Shown: positions 9,698-19,029, counted from the stretch's first letter. The stretch is 64,000 bases of DNA from Cobetia marina (GCF_001720485.1 NZ_CP017114.1:1798001-1862000), one strand, 5' to 3'. Numbers and translations are program-made. The notes: generated by a model not told the origin, from the letters alone.

Positions 9698-10864
9698 ATG
9701 GCGGCAGATAAGAGGTCGGTCACTCACTCATGCCGTTCGCCTGGCAGACAGGGCGGTTTCATCATCACCATCGAGCTGATCCTGATCACCTCGATCCTGA
9801 TCATCGGCTCGCTGGTCGGGCTGGCGGCGATACGGGATGCCCTCTTCAAGCATTACATGACCCAGCAGTCACGCGAGCTGGTGGTCGAGGATGCCAACGG
9901 GCGCGCGCTGGGTGAGGCCTTCGATGTCGATGAACATGACGCCCCGCGCATTCTGTATTTCGATCGCAGCCAGCCTCCCGTGGTCAGTCGCGCCTTGATC
10001 GGGATACGGGATGACCGCTTCTCCAGTCGTGAGCCACTCTATTACGCCACTGCCAACTGCAGTGGTGACCCTTGTCTCAAGTCCGCCAGTGATGAAGCGA
10101 CCGACAGCCGTGATATCGCCGGTGACGTGAATGCCGGCAGTGTCAGCTATCTGCATGCGCTGCAGGGCGGACCTGTCTATGCCATCGGCCCTGGCGAACC
10201 TGCCGCCTTGCCGGGATTTCTCTATCGTGGAACACCCCAGCAATGTCCTTTCAGCGGCAGGGACGTGCAGTCGCGCTGGATATCGCAGAAGGTGATCGCG
10301 GGGACGCCTTGCGAGACGTTCACGCTGGAAGAGCAACAGAATCCGCCGGCGGATACCAGCTGTCTGTTGAGCACCGGGGTGCTCGACCTGTGCACGCCAC
10401 CCCCCGGGACCGTCGCGCAGGATGACATTCTCACCAACTACCTCGGCCCGGTGGACGCGTTGGTGGATGCGACCCTGGGCACGGTAAATGCCCTGCCCAC
10501 CTGCAGTCTGCTGGGGGTCTGTGTTCCAGAAGTGGAGGTGGGGACCTTGTACTGTCCCGTGGGCACGCAGCTTCAGGAGGACGGTGACCTGGTGACCGCA
10601 CTGGTACGTTCGCTGTTCGATCAATTGCGAGCTACCACTGACCTGGGACTGATCGAGCCCTTGCTGCAGCAGGTAACGAACCTGCTCCCCGGCACGCTTG
10701 AATGCTCCGCGGAAGGGGGCTTCCAGCTGGCGGAAAGCGTGCCCTCTGCGGAGAATCCCTCCGACAATGCGCTCGAAGGATTGGCAGCGCCCTTCCAGTT
10801 GCGGTCACCAGGCAGCGCAGGCAATGTCTGGTTCAGAACCTCGCCGGATGGAGAAGGGCGCTAG
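9698..10864 (+). CDS. Large pilin-like, cysteine-containing protein closing the Tad locus
   Basis: The 388-residue protein has a basic leader ending in Gly-Gly. It continues Phe-Ile-Ile-Thr-Ile-Glu, then a long hydrophobic stretch and a VGLAAIRDAL segment matching the first pilin-like protein of this locus. The Glu is again at +6. The body has many Cys residues (for example CSGDPC, CSLLGVC, TLYCPVG) that could form disulfides, and resembles no domain I can name. Possible roles are tip adhesin or minor pilin. The ATG at 9698 has a GGGGGAAAG site; the ATG at 9641 lies inside tadC. Confidence 0.65.
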   Translation: MAADKRSVTHSCRSPGRQGGFIITIELILITSILIIGSLVGLAAIRDALFKHYMTQQSRELVVEDANGRALGEAFDVDEHDAPRILYFDRSQPPVVSRALIGIRDDRFSSREPLYYATANCSGDPCLKSASDEATDSRDIAGDVNAGSVSYLHALQGGPVYAIGPGEPAALPGFLYRGTPQQCPFSGRDVQSRWISQKVIAGTPCETFTLEEQQNPPADTSCLLSTGVLDLCTPPPGTVAQDDILTNYLGPVDALVDATLGTVNALPTCSLLGVCVPEVEVGTLYCPVGTQLQEDGDLVTALVRSLFDQLRATTDLGLIEPLLQQVTNLLPGTLECSAEGGFQLAESVPSAENPSDNALEGLAAPFQLRSPGSAGNVWFRTSPDGEGR

Positions 10865-10916
10865 CGGCATGAGCCATCGGCGTGTCTTTTATTTCGTGTC
10901 TTTCACTGCGCGTCTT

Positions 10917-11339
10917 TCACTGAGCGTTCTTGACACCTCGGCTGATCACCGGCGCGCAGCGCTCGGGGTTGATGCTGACCACGCGCAGGCGATGCCCATC
11001 AGGCAACACACAGTCCAGGACCTGCCAGGCACAGCCCGGGGCGCTGCTGCCGTGGCTTTCCATCAAGTGTGCACCGTGGGCCTGCAGCAGGTACCTGACA
11101 TGGGGGAAGTCATCGCGATCCACCTCCAGGGTCAATTTGCGGCTGTCCGGTTGCTCTGCGCTCAACTGCAACAACAGGACGCTGGTCTGCCCATCGGGTG
11201 CGTGATGCAGCTCGAGCGTCGCGCTGGTCGCGTTGCGCAGCAATGTGGGCAGGGCGAGAGTCTCCTGGAAGAAGCGGCAGGCGGCTTCCAGATCGCGCAC
11301 CTCCAGAATGGCTGGGTGCAGGGACAGGCGTTGAATCAT
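10917..11339 (-). CDS. VOC (glyoxalase/dioxygenase superfamily) protein
   Basis: The product is about 140 residues with the beta-alpha-beta-beta-beta pattern of one VOC module pair: AILEVRDLEAACRFFQETL at the start, RLRVVSINPE at the end. Metal-ligand positions are not certain, so it could be a glyoxalase-like enzyme, a bleomycin-type binding protein or neither. The ATG at 11339 has GAGG ahead; an ATG at 11351 is also possible. It is convergent with the Tad locus. Confidence 0.75.
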   Translation of the reverse strand: MIQRLSLHPAILEVRDLEAACRFFQETLALPTLLRNATSATLELHHAPDGQTSVLLLQLSAEQPDSRKLTLEVDRDDFPHVRYLLQAHGAHLMESHGSSAPGCAWQVLDCVLPDGHRLRVVSINPERCAPVISRGVKNAQ

Positions 11340-11594
11340 GGGGGACCTCATGACAAGAGGGAGGGAATGAGCCTAGTGTCGTGGCAGTCCGTGGGCGGCG
11401 CACTTTGAATCTGATGATGGTCATGATGGCTTGTCGCTATCGCAGCGTGCACCGAGCGTGGCGTGGCAACTTGTCGCATTTGTCGCATCTCGCGACTGAA
11501 CCGTTAGCATCCGTGCAACTGACAGAGTCAGGACCCATCGTCCAGGCGCACCGCATCGTGCGGTGACGCTCATTGCCATGCTTCCGGGGCTTTC

Positions 11595-12278
11595 ATGTCG
11601 CTGCGCAAACTGGCCCTCATGGGGCTCAGTGCTCTCGCTATCATGTTGATCGTGCTGGTGATGGGGTTCAATGCCTCCCATCAACCGCGCGAGGCCTGGC
11701 CGACGACGCTGGAACTGTCTTCAACGCGCGGCACCTTGACTCCCGGCACGCTGGCCGGTGATGAATCCGGGCATCTGAGCCTGTTGATCCCCGGCTTCAC
11801 CCATTGCCCGGATATCTGCCCGCTGTCCCTGGCGCGTCTGCAGATGGTCTGGCAGCGCCTGGACCATCAGGATCAACACAGGTTGCACCCGCTGTTCCTG
11901 ACCCTGGACCCCGCCCGCGACACCCTGCCTGTTCTCTCGCGCTACCTTTCCGCCTTCCACCTGCCGGTGACAGGCCTTCGCACGGCCCCGGACGATGAGC
12001 AGAGCCTCAAGACCCTGACGCAGCGATTGGGCCTCCAGTTTCATGTGCGCGAGCACGGTCCAGCCGCTCATCCTGCTGACGACTACATGATTGATCACAG
12101 CGTGGCGATTCTCGTCCTCGATGATCAGGGCCGACTGCGCGATACCTTGCCGCTCAGTCAGACGCCGGCCCAGCTGGCCGATCGCATCGAACAGCTGCTC
12201 GACTCGGTGCACTACTCGGTGCACGACTCGATAGATCAGGGCGCGGGGCATGATGTGCCAGCGGAGTCGGCCTCATGA
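11595..12278 (+). CDS. SCO1/SenC family copper protein
   Basis: The 227-residue protein has an N-terminal membrane anchor (residues about 5-25) and a thioredoxin-like fold. The copper-binding CPDIC motif (Cys71, Cys75) and a downstream His168 complete the SCO metal site. SCO proteins deliver Cu to cytochrome oxidase CuA or act as thiol-disulfide reductases. Here it heads a copper-uptake cluster (PepSY protein, copper receptor). The C-terminal tail contains a 12-bp tandem duplication (12203-12226). The stop overlaps the next gene. Confidence 0.88.
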   Translation: MSLRKLALMGLSALAIMLIVLVMGFNASHQPREAWPTTLELSSTRGTLTPGTLAGDESGHLSLLIPGFTHCPDICPLSLARLQMVWQRLDHQDQHRLHPLFLTLDPARDTLPVLSRYLSAFHLPVTGLRTAPDDEQSLKTLTQRLGLQFHVREHGPAAHPADDYMIDHSVAILVLDDQGRLRDTLPLSQTPAQLADRIEQLLDSVHYSVHDSIDQGAGHDVPAESAS

Positions 12279-12748
12279 TGTCGGCTCCATGCTCGCGCCA
12301 GACTCGAGATGAGTCCGTCTTCTTCCACCGTGCACTGTCTCGCCTGACGGCGGCCAATGGCCACGCGGTCTTCGTGATGTTGCTGGCGCTGGCCGCGATG
12401 CTGGTGATGCCACTGGCGGCGCCACGTGTGGTGATGGTGAATGATCACGCTGTCTTCGAGAGTCCCGGTGCGGGGCATTGGGTCAGCGGGGATAGCGACT
12501 GGATCACTCGCGCGGCACGCGAGAGTGGCTCCCAGGCGCAGATCACCCACAGTTCTGCCGCCTCGGATTGCCCATTGGCCAGCATGGCCGCCTTCACGCT
12601 GGCATTGATCGCCGCCGTGCTGGTACTGATGCTGGCAGTCCTCGGGCGAGACGCCACGCCTCGCCCATTGCCGGTCTCCCGACGGGAGATCGATGTCCAT
12701 CTACGTCCTCCCGGGCGGGCACCTCCTTTCCCATCAGTGTTCGCGTGA
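12275..12748 (+). CDS. Small membrane protein of the copper cluster
   Basis: The 157-residue protein has two hydrophobic segments (about residues 31-52 and 100-122). The loop between them contains a His/Ser-rich stretch and an SDCPLASM motif. I do not recognise the family with certainty. Position and topology resemble DUF2946-type proteins that often neighbour TonB copper receptors. It overlaps the SCO gene by 4 bases, so it is translationally coupled to it. Confidence 0.6.
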   Translation: MMSAPCSRQTRDESVFFHRALSRLTAANGHAVFVMLLALAAMLVMPLAAPRVVMVNDHAVFESPGAGHWVSGDSDWITRAARESGSQAQITHSSAASDCPLASMAAFTLALIAAVLVLMLAVLGRDATPRPLPVSRREIDVHLRPPGRAPPFPSVFA

Positions 12749-12859
12749 ACGCTTCCGGGGCCGTCGTGACGGCTCCAGACCATGTTCGGTGACCCCGCGT
12801 TGACCGACGGACCCTGGATCCGTCGCACGTGGGGTGCCTGCTGATGGGTAATTTGTGCA

Positions 12860-14377
12860 ATGAAGACCGCAACAGACACTGGAACCGCCAGCCGCGCCGG
12901 GCGAGGGTTCAGCGATATCTACCGGGCAGTATGGCGCTGGCATTTCTATGCCGGCCTGTTGGTGCTGCCGTTTCTGGTACTGCTTTCCGTGACGGGAGGC
13001 TTGTACCTGTTCCGCGATGGCATCGATCAATTCGTCCATTCCGACCTGATGAAGGTCAATACGCCAGTTACGCAGAGTGCTCAGAATCCGGCAGTGACAA
13101 GCCTGCCGTTGAGCGAGCAGGTGGATCAGGCGCTCGCGAGTCTTCCGGGCACGCCGGTGCGCGTCGTGCCGTCACCCGCCCGTGACCTGACCACGGAAGT
13201 CGATATCGTGGCAGCCGATGGCAGTGGCAAGCAGGCCGTCTACGTCAATCCTTACAGCGGCGAAGTCCAGGGGCAGATGGCCTACCGCGACAGCATCATG
13301 TGGACGGTGCGTCGTCTGCATAGTCTCGCGATCATGGGGCCGATCGGTAACGCGACGCTGGAGATCGCTGCCGGGTGGTCGATCCTGCTCGTGTTCAGCG
13401 GGCTATTTCTGTGGTGGCCGCGGGGGCAGAAAGGGGGTGTGGTCACGCTGCGGGCCACGCCGGCGCGCCGGCTGTGGTGGCGGGATCTGCACGCCGTGTG
13501 TGGCATCATCGCGGCCGGCTTCATCGTGTTTCTCGCCGTGACCGGCATGCCGTGGTCGATGGTCTGGGGGGCCAAGGTCAACGAGTTGGCCAATGGACAT
13601 AACTATGGGTATCCCGATGGCGTGCGCGTGAACACGCCGATGTCGGATGCACGCCTGGTGGATCAGGAATTGACCAGCTGGTCGCTTGAACAAGCCGTTA
13701 TCCCGTTATCTTCCTTGCCGGGTGACGCCGCTGATCCCATTGTCGACGAGGGTGAGCACGCCGGTCACGGCGGCTCTGTCGCAAGTTCCGCGCCGGTGAA
13801 AGCGGCTGTGCCAGTGAGCGCTGCCGCGATTGCCCACGCCGATATCGGTCTCGACGAGGCAGAACGCATCTTCGCTCGCGAGGGCCTGGCACCGGGCTAT
13901 GCCATCAATCTGCCGAGCACCGCTCAGGGCGTCTATACCGGCTCCGTGTATCCGGATGCGCTGGAGCGCCAGCAGGTCGTGCATGTGGATCGCTACTCCG
14001 GCGATGTGCTGCTCGACATGCATTACGCCGACTACGGGCCGCTGGGACGGGCGCTGGAGTGGGGCATCAATGTGCATCTGGGGCAGCAGTACGGCCTGAT
14101 CAATCAGCTGATTCTGCTGATGGCGTGTCTCGCGATGGTGATGATGAGCGTCGGGGCAGGCGTGATGTGGTGGAAGCGTCGTCCGGTGGGCGGTATCGGT
14201 ATCCCGCCGCTGCCCATGGAGCGCAAGCGTATTGCCGGTGTCTGGGGTCTGATGATGATCATCGGGGTGATCTTCCCGCTGGTCGGCCTCTCGCTGATCG
14301 TGATGGGCCTGCTCGATTGGCTGTGGATTCGTGTCAGTGCCTCTCGTCACCACGATGCGGCGGAGGCCAGCGCATGA
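12860..14377 (+). CDS. PepSY-associated membrane protein (PiuB-like)
   Basis: The 505-residue protein has four main membrane segments with PepSY domains between them. An N-terminal AVWRWHFYAGLLVLPF motif, a RRLHSLAIMG motif and GRALEWGINVHLGQQYG near the C-terminus are typical of PepSY_TM proteins, believed to help reductive metal uptake. A His-rich loop (GEHAGHGG, about residue 297) could bind metal. The gene runs into the copper receptor by an ATGA overlap, which supports a role in copper handling. Confidence 0.85.
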   Translation: MKTATDTGTASRAGRGFSDIYRAVWRWHFYAGLLVLPFLVLLSVTGGLYLFRDGIDQFVHSDLMKVNTPVTQSAQNPAVTSLPLSEQVDQALASLPGTPVRVVPSPARDLTTEVDIVAADGSGKQAVYVNPYSGEVQGQMAYRDSIMWTVRRLHSLAIMGPIGNATLEIAAGWSILLVFSGLFLWWPRGQKGGVVTLRATPARRLWWRDLHAVCGIIAAGFIVFLAVTGMPWSMVWGAKVNELANGHNYGYPDGVRVNTPMSDARLVDQELTSWSLEQAVIPLSSLPGDAADPIVDEGEHAGHGGSVASSAPVKAAVPVSAAAIAHADIGLDEAERIFAREGLAPGYAINLPSTAQGVYTGSVYPDALERQQVVHVDRYSGDVLLDMHYADYGPLGRALEWGINVHLGQQYGLINQLILLMACLAMVMMSVGAGVMWWKRRPVGGIGIPPLPMERKRIAGVWGLMMIIGVIFPLVGLSLIVMGLLDWLWIRVSASRHHDAAEASA

Positions 14378-16524
14378 AGCCGTCCTCCGTCATCCCATCA
14401 CTTCCCTCAACCGTCTTCTCATCACTTCCGTCTTCTCCGCTCGCGCAGGCCATGAGCGGTCTGCCCAGTCGTCGGGGTCTGCCAGTGACGGTCGCGGCGG
14501 TATTGGCGAGCAGTGCCTCATTTGGCGTCCACGCCGAGGAGAGCTCCGTCTCGCAACTGCCTCTGATGCATGTCGAGGCCGAGGCACCCATGGCTAGCCC
14601 CATCGTCGAGTCAAGCCAGGGGCATGCCAAGGGCAATCTGGATGTCGGTGAGCTGTTGCGTGAGGTCAACGGCGTCAGTGGCTCTCGTCTGGGCAGTCAT
14701 GGTGTCTCGGCCATCTTTCGGGCGCAGGGCGGTGAACGCCTGATTCAGGAGGTCGATGGGGCGCCGCTCTATCCGGCCTGCCCCGGCGGCATGGACACCA
14801 CGCTGGGCTATGCGACCACCGGCAGTCAGTCGGATCTCACCCTCTACAAGGGCGCGCAGAGCGTCAGTCGTGGTCCCAGCTTTGCCGCAGGCACCGTCGA
14901 GGTGACGCGTCACACGCCATCACGCACCGACGATGACGGCGTGCATGGCACCTTGGGGGCCGGCTGGCGCAGCAATGACGATGCCACCAGCGAGAGTCTG
15001 TCGCTGACCGCCAAGCAGGGTGATGTCTGGGCCGCGCTGGACGTCGAGCATTCCGAGCGCAACAACTATGAGGACGGCAACGGCGATACCCAGTCTGGTG
15101 CCTATCGCAGCGACAACGGCAGTGTCCGTGTCGGCGCCTTTGCCACCGAGGATGTCGCCATCGAGGCGGGGATCGCTGTCGTCAGGATCGACGATGCGCG
15201 CTATCCCACCATGGATGCGCCACGCAGTGACATGGACCGCCAGTACCTCAAGCTGACCATCGACAACGTCGGGCCTTTCTCGCATACCGAATCGCAGATC
15301 AACCATGCCCGCGTCGTGCACGACATGGACAATGTCACCCTGCGTGACGTTGATGACTCCAGATCGAGCATGGACATGAGTTCTAGCATGGACATGAGCG
15401 ACATGGCCATGTTCTCCAGCGCGACCACCGAGACCTGGTATGCCAGCACCCAGGGGGATATCCCACTGACCGTCGCCGGGCGTGACGCGACACTGACATT
15501 GGGCGCTGACGCCGAGCGTCTGGAAAGCAACGCCGACTCCCGGATGGGCATGTCGCTGGACAGCCTCTCAGACAGTCAGACCTGGCCGGATGTTGTGCGC
15601 ACGCGCGGTGGGGTGTTCGCGGAGCTGGATACCACGCTGGATCAGGACAATCGTCTGGTGACCGGTGCGCGCTATGACGTCTCCCTCAGCGATGCGCGAG
15701 ATGCTGATGAGGTGGTGGGCAGCAATGCCTCGGCCATCTCCGCCTGGCGGGATCAGTACGGAGAGGATGTCGAGGCCAGTCAGCGGGATGGGGAATTCAG
15801 TGCGCTGGCGCGCCTGGAGCATCGCGTCAATGAAGCGGTGAAAGGCTACGCGGCACTCAGTCGCAGCGTGCGCTTCCCCACCGCCACCGAGCGCTATTAC
15901 AACCGCCAGTCCGAGACTGACGGTTGGCTGGGCAATCCCGAGCTTGAGCCCGAGATCCATCAGCAGCTTGAACTGGGCGTGGCAGTCAAGCAGGGCGCCT
16001 GGCGTTATTCGGCGGACACCTACTACAACCGGGTGCATGACTGGATCGAGCTGACCGAAGGGGACTCGCTGACCACCTATGACAATGTCGAGGCCGAGAT
16101 CTATGGTCTCGAGCTCGAGGCCAGCTGGCAGCAGCATGGCTGGCGGCATTCGGCAGGCGTCGCCGCCACCCACGGCACCAACCTGAGCGATGGCACGCCA
16201 TTGTCCCAGGTGACACCGTTCAATGGCTATCTGGCGACACGCTATGACGCGGATCGTTGGTGGGCAGGTGCCCGATTCGATGCGGCCGCACGTCAGTCGC
16301 GTATTTCCGGCAGTGAAGACGCGACGGCAGGCTTCGGCATCGTCGGCCTGGAGGGCGGGTACCATGTCACTGACGCCATCGAGTTGAGCGCCGGCATCTC
16401 CAACCTGTTCGACAAGGCCTACGCCTACCACGTCAATCGCTTCTACGATGATCCGCTGCAGGGCGATGTACAGGTCAATGAGCCGGGGCGTATCTTCTGG
16501 ACGCACGCCAGCTGGAGCTTCTGA
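14374..16524 (+). CDS. oprC: TonB-dependent copper receptor (OprC/NosA family)
   Basis: The 716-residue outer-membrane barrel has a long signal region (cleavage near VHAEE, about residue 55). The plug includes the family hallmark YPACPGGMD and KGAQSVSRGP. It ends in an aromatic C-terminal Phe. A Met-rich loop (SMDMSSSMDMSDMAM, about residues 330-345) is a likely Cu(I)/Cu(II) binding feature. OprC-type receptors import copper. It is co-transcribed with the PepSY and SCO genes. The ATG overlaps the upstream stop; a much longer frame beginning at 14059 lies inside the PepSY gene. Confidence 0.9.
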   Translation: MKPSSVIPSLPSTVFSSLPSSPLAQAMSGLPSRRGLPVTVAAVLASSASFGVHAEESSVSQLPLMHVEAEAPMASPIVESSQGHAKGNLDVGELLREVNGVSGSRLGSHGVSAIFRAQGGERLIQEVDGAPLYPACPGGMDTTLGYATTGSQSDLTLYKGAQSVSRGPSFAAGTVEVTRHTPSRTDDDGVHGTLGAGWRSNDDATSESLSLTAKQGDVWAALDVEHSERNNYEDGNGDTQSGAYRSDNGSVRVGAFATEDVAIEAGIAVVRIDDARYPTMDAPRSDMDRQYLKLTIDNVGPFSHTESQINHARVVHDMDNVTLRDVDDSRSSMDMSSSMDMSDMAMFSSATTETWYASTQGDIPLTVAGRDATLTLGADAERLESNADSRMGMSLDSLSDSQTWPDVVRTRGGVFAELDTTLDQDNRLVTGARYDVSLSDARDADEVVGSNASAISAWRDQYGEDVEASQRDGEFSALARLEHRVNEAVKGYAALSRSVRFPTATERYYNRQSETDGWLGNPELEPEIHQQLELGVAVKQGAWRYSADTYYNRVHDWIELTEGDSLTTYDNVEAEIYGLELEASWQQHGWRHSAGVAATHGTNLSDGTPLSQVTPFNGYLATRYDADRWWAGARFDAAARQSRISGSEDATAGFGIVGLEGGYHVTDAIELSAGISNLFDKAYAYHVNRFYDDPLQGDVQVNEPGRIFWTHASWSF

Positions 16525-16576
16525 GGTCAGTGTCACTGCAATAGTGGACGCTGGTCGCCGCTATTCGCTAAAACGT

Positions 16577-16618
16577 AAGAAGCCCGCCATCGGTCATGTC
16601 ACCGGTGGCGGGCTTCTT
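16577..16618 (+). terminator. Terminator between copper cluster and mdaB
   Basis: AAGAAGCCCGCC...GGT pairs with ACC...GGCGGGCTTCTT around a CATGTC loop. A-tract and T-tract on the two sides make it suitable for both converging genes. Confidence 0.85.
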
Positions 16619-16672
16619 GTATTACGAGCGGGCTCGAGTGCTTTCAGCGCTCGCAACTCATCTCTCGAGCCT

Positions 16673-17257
16673 TCAGGCGCGGCCGACGTGCTCGCGCAGG
16701 TGCGTGCGGTAGGCCTGGGTGTAGGCTGCCAGGTCAGGATTCTTGATCACATCAGTGGCCAGATAGGTCGGAAGTGCCGACATGCCCAGGAATTCCATCG
16801 CCTTGTGCACGGGATAGTAGACGGCGTCGATGCCTTTGCCTTCGAAGAAGTTGCCCGCTTCATCAAAGGCTTCGAGGGGCGCATTCCAGGTCAGTGACAG
16901 CATGTAGCTGCGGCCCTGCATCAAGCCACCCGTGCCGTAGCCCTGGGTCGGGTTGGTGCGGTGACGGCCATCGCTGGCATACAAGGCACCATGGCCTTCT
17001 GTCAGGACATCATCGAGATACTGCTTCACGGTCCACGGCAGGCCCATCCACCAACCCGGGGTCTGATAGATGATCAGGTCCGCCCACAGCTGTTTCTCCA
17101 CCTCCGCCTTGGCGTCAAAGCCTTCCACGATGACGGTTTCGCGCACCTCATGGCCCAGCTCGGCCAGCTCACCGCGTGCCAGCTCATGCAGGGTCGCATT
17201 GAGCTCGCCATTGGAATGGGCAAAGGCCTTGCCGCCGTTGATCAATAGAATCTTCAT
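16673..17257 (-). CDS. mdaB: NAD(P)H:quinone oxidoreductase, MdaB-like
   Basis: The 194-residue flavodoxin-like protein begins KILLINGGKAFAHSNGELN. It contains IIYQTPGWWMGLPWTVKQYLDDV and YMLSLTWNAP, both diagnostic of MdaB, an FAD-dependent quinone reductase that protects against quinone redox cycling. Length matches E. coli MdaB. It has its own promoter region. A possible gene remnant lies in the spacer upstream. Confidence 0.88.
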   Translation of the reverse strand: MKILLINGGKAFAHSNGELNATLHELARGELAELGHEVRETVIVEGFDAKAEVEKQLWADLIIYQTPGWWMGLPWTVKQYLDDVLTEGHGALYASDGRHRTNPTQGYGTGGLMQGRSYMLSLTWNAPLEAFDEAGNFFEGKGIDAVYYPVHKAMEFLGMSALPTYLATDVIKNPDLAAYTQAYRTHLREHVGRA

Positions 17258-17451
17258 GCCATGTACTCCAGAACTGTTGGCTTTTCAGCAATGGCGCACA
17301 GCATGAGCGTTCGCAAGTCATTGATAAAGCGGCGCTGCTGTAAAACACCTTTGCTGTAGGTGCAACAATCCGGATGCAGCGTCTCTTTATGCCATGAGAA
17401 TCGACGACTCGTGGATCTCTGATGGCCGATACTGATCTGGAGAAGAACTAG

Positions 17452-17682
17452 CTCTTTTTTCTGATTATAAGTGGCTGCTCTAGAGCACTGTTTGCAGTCC
17501 CTGAGCAGCGTACGAAAGTAACTTGTCATCAAGAGAGTGTGTACGCTCTCGAGACAATATTTGAGATTGGCGCTCATGCGACGCATCGTCTCGAACAGCC
17601 GAGCGAAATCTTCGCTTCCATCCTGCTCCTGGCCGCCGAAGAAGTGGCCACGGCCAATGGCAAAGACTATACCGCGACCTGA
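17452..17682 (+). pseudogene. Possible 3' remnant of an oxidoreductase-like gene
   Basis: An open frame without a good ATG ends with a protein-like tail (LEQPSEIFASILLLAAEEVA, then TANGKDYTAT and a stop). That tail resembles the C-terminal helix of SDR-type enzymes followed by the G-x-x-Y region. No start codon with a ribosome site is visible and the upstream half does not look coding. It may be the surviving tail of a gene disrupted next to the AT-rich insert. Weakly supported. Confidence 0.25.
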
Positions 17683-17709
17683 TGATCCGACAAGTTCAAG
17701 CGAGATTAC

Positions 17710-17753
17710 AGTAGATGTGAAAAAGGCACTGTCGTTGACAGTGCCTTTTTTGT
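17710..17753. repeat. Left copy of 44-bp repeat flanking AT-rich gene (also a terminator hairpin)
   Basis: This copy matches 19305-19348 at about 40 of 44 positions, including AGTAGATGT, the stem AAAAAGGCACTGTC/GACAGTGCC and a TTTTTTGT tail. It contains a terminator hairpin that would stop transcription from the minus-strand AT-rich gene or from the left. Confidence 0.75.
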
Positions 17754-17778
17754 TAAGATATCTTTAAGGCCCTTGTGG

Positions 17779-19029
17779 TTACCCTCTTAAATTTTTGATG
17801 TTGTTCTTTTGGTCATTGACCCAGTCTTTTGCATCGATACCCCAGACTCCTTTGAATGATTTCAGAAATATCAATAAAATAATCAATGGCATTATTATTG
17901 TTTTGATAAGAAATATTGTCATGAGATTAATCATTGAAGTAATGGTGTGGTCTAGCTTTTCACCCAATTTGGATATGTTAGACATATTTGCAAGGCTGCG
18001 AAGTTTTTGCTTAGTACTTGATAACCATCCATCAGGGTCTTCACTGAGCTCTTCTTCTATATCCATTATATCACTATCAACATCATCCAACATGTCTGTG
18101 TAGTCTTCTAGTCGTGCGAGAGATTCTTCAAGTTTCTGGTCTGCCACTTTACGGAGTCTATCAAGCTCTTTGTATTTTTCATCACGATCAAAAAAGCTAA
18201 TTTTGTCAATAGTACTTAAGTTCTCTTTATATGTATTAAGAGCACTCAATTTTTCATCAAAAATCTTTTGGTTTTCAATAATTTCTGGTTCTATATTAGC
18301 TAAATTAGCTATAATAGACTCTCGCTTTATCACCAGCGTAGCTAGATTCTTTTTGAGCTTGTTGTTTTCCTCAATTGATAATGCATTCTCTTTATTAACT
18401 TTTTCACTCTCAGCACCTGTGTCGACAATATTTTTTACACCGCCAAGTGCTATGTTTTCTTTTTCAGCATAATTATCAATAAAAGCTTGGCTTACTATGC
18501 CATTCATCAGTACAACCAAAACGATTATAATTCTGAGAAAAACCATAGAGGCAAAAATCTTGAATAAAAAATTGGTTATGAGTTTTTGTCCAGTGAATAG
18601 GCTTGCTGCGAAAGATAACCCTGTAAATGTCAGTATTAGTTTAAATATTGTAGTAGAAGATATTTCAATTAACATTTTCTGGCCAAATAGTGATGCAATG
18701 GCTAGTTTCATTATTTCTGAATATTGTTCAACGGCGTCATTGATAGGATCCAGTAACTGACCTACTTGTAAAGATGCACCTACACCCAAAGATAATTCAA
18801 ATTGAGCCGTTTGGATCATTGACACAAAGGCGTTGATTATTTTGGCAATACCAAATGCAGCTAGAGACTGGTTTGTTGCTGAATCAATATAGTCCAAGGC
18901 TAGCTTGTCGAGATAGCCTACCCAAGATATCAAGATTACTATAAATATGACGGCTAGGATAAAATTCCTGTGCTTGGTATTAGGGTCTAACACGAGTGGT
19001 AGCTCTGGTGATGTCTCTGTTCCCTTCAC
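17779..19029 (-). CDS. Unknown membrane protein with long coiled coil, AT-rich
   Basis: The 416-residue protein has a membrane segment near residues 22-40, two more between about 120 and 180, and a charged helical/coiled-coil region at about 200-345 rich in Glu, Lys and Asn. A C-terminal membrane helix lies near 370-395. No catalytic motif is visible and I do not recognise the family. Base composition and codon use (many AAA, ATT, TTT) contrast sharply with neighbours, indicating horizontal acquisition. The GTG at 19029 has an AAGGA site 7 bases ahead; an upstream in-frame GTG at 19077 lacks one. It stands alone between two repeat copies. Confidence 0.7.
   Translation of the reverse strand: MKGTETSPELPLVLDPNTKHRNFILAVIFIVILISWVGYLDKLALDYIDSATNQSLAAFGIAKIINAFVSMIQTAQFELSLGVGASLQVGQLLDPINDAVEQYSEIMKLAIASLFGQKMLIEISSTTIFKLILTFTGLSFAASLFTGQKLITNFLFKIFASMVFLRIIIVLVVLMNGIVSQAFIDNYAEKENIALGGVKNIVDTGAESEKVNKENALSIEENNKLKKNLATLVIKRESIIANLANIEPEIIENQKIFDEKLSALNTYKENLSTIDKISFFDRDEKYKELDRLRKVADQKLEESLARLEDYTDMLDDVDSDIMDIEEELSEDPDGWLSSTKQKLRSLANMSNISKLGEKLDHTITSMINLMTIFLIKTIIMPLIILLIFLKSFKGVWGIDAKDWVNDQKNNIKNLRG

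Noticed and set aside
17254..17586. 110-codon minus-strand frame upstream of mdaB
   Set aside because: No ribosome site, no recognisable motif, overlaps the mdaB promoter; more likely chance.
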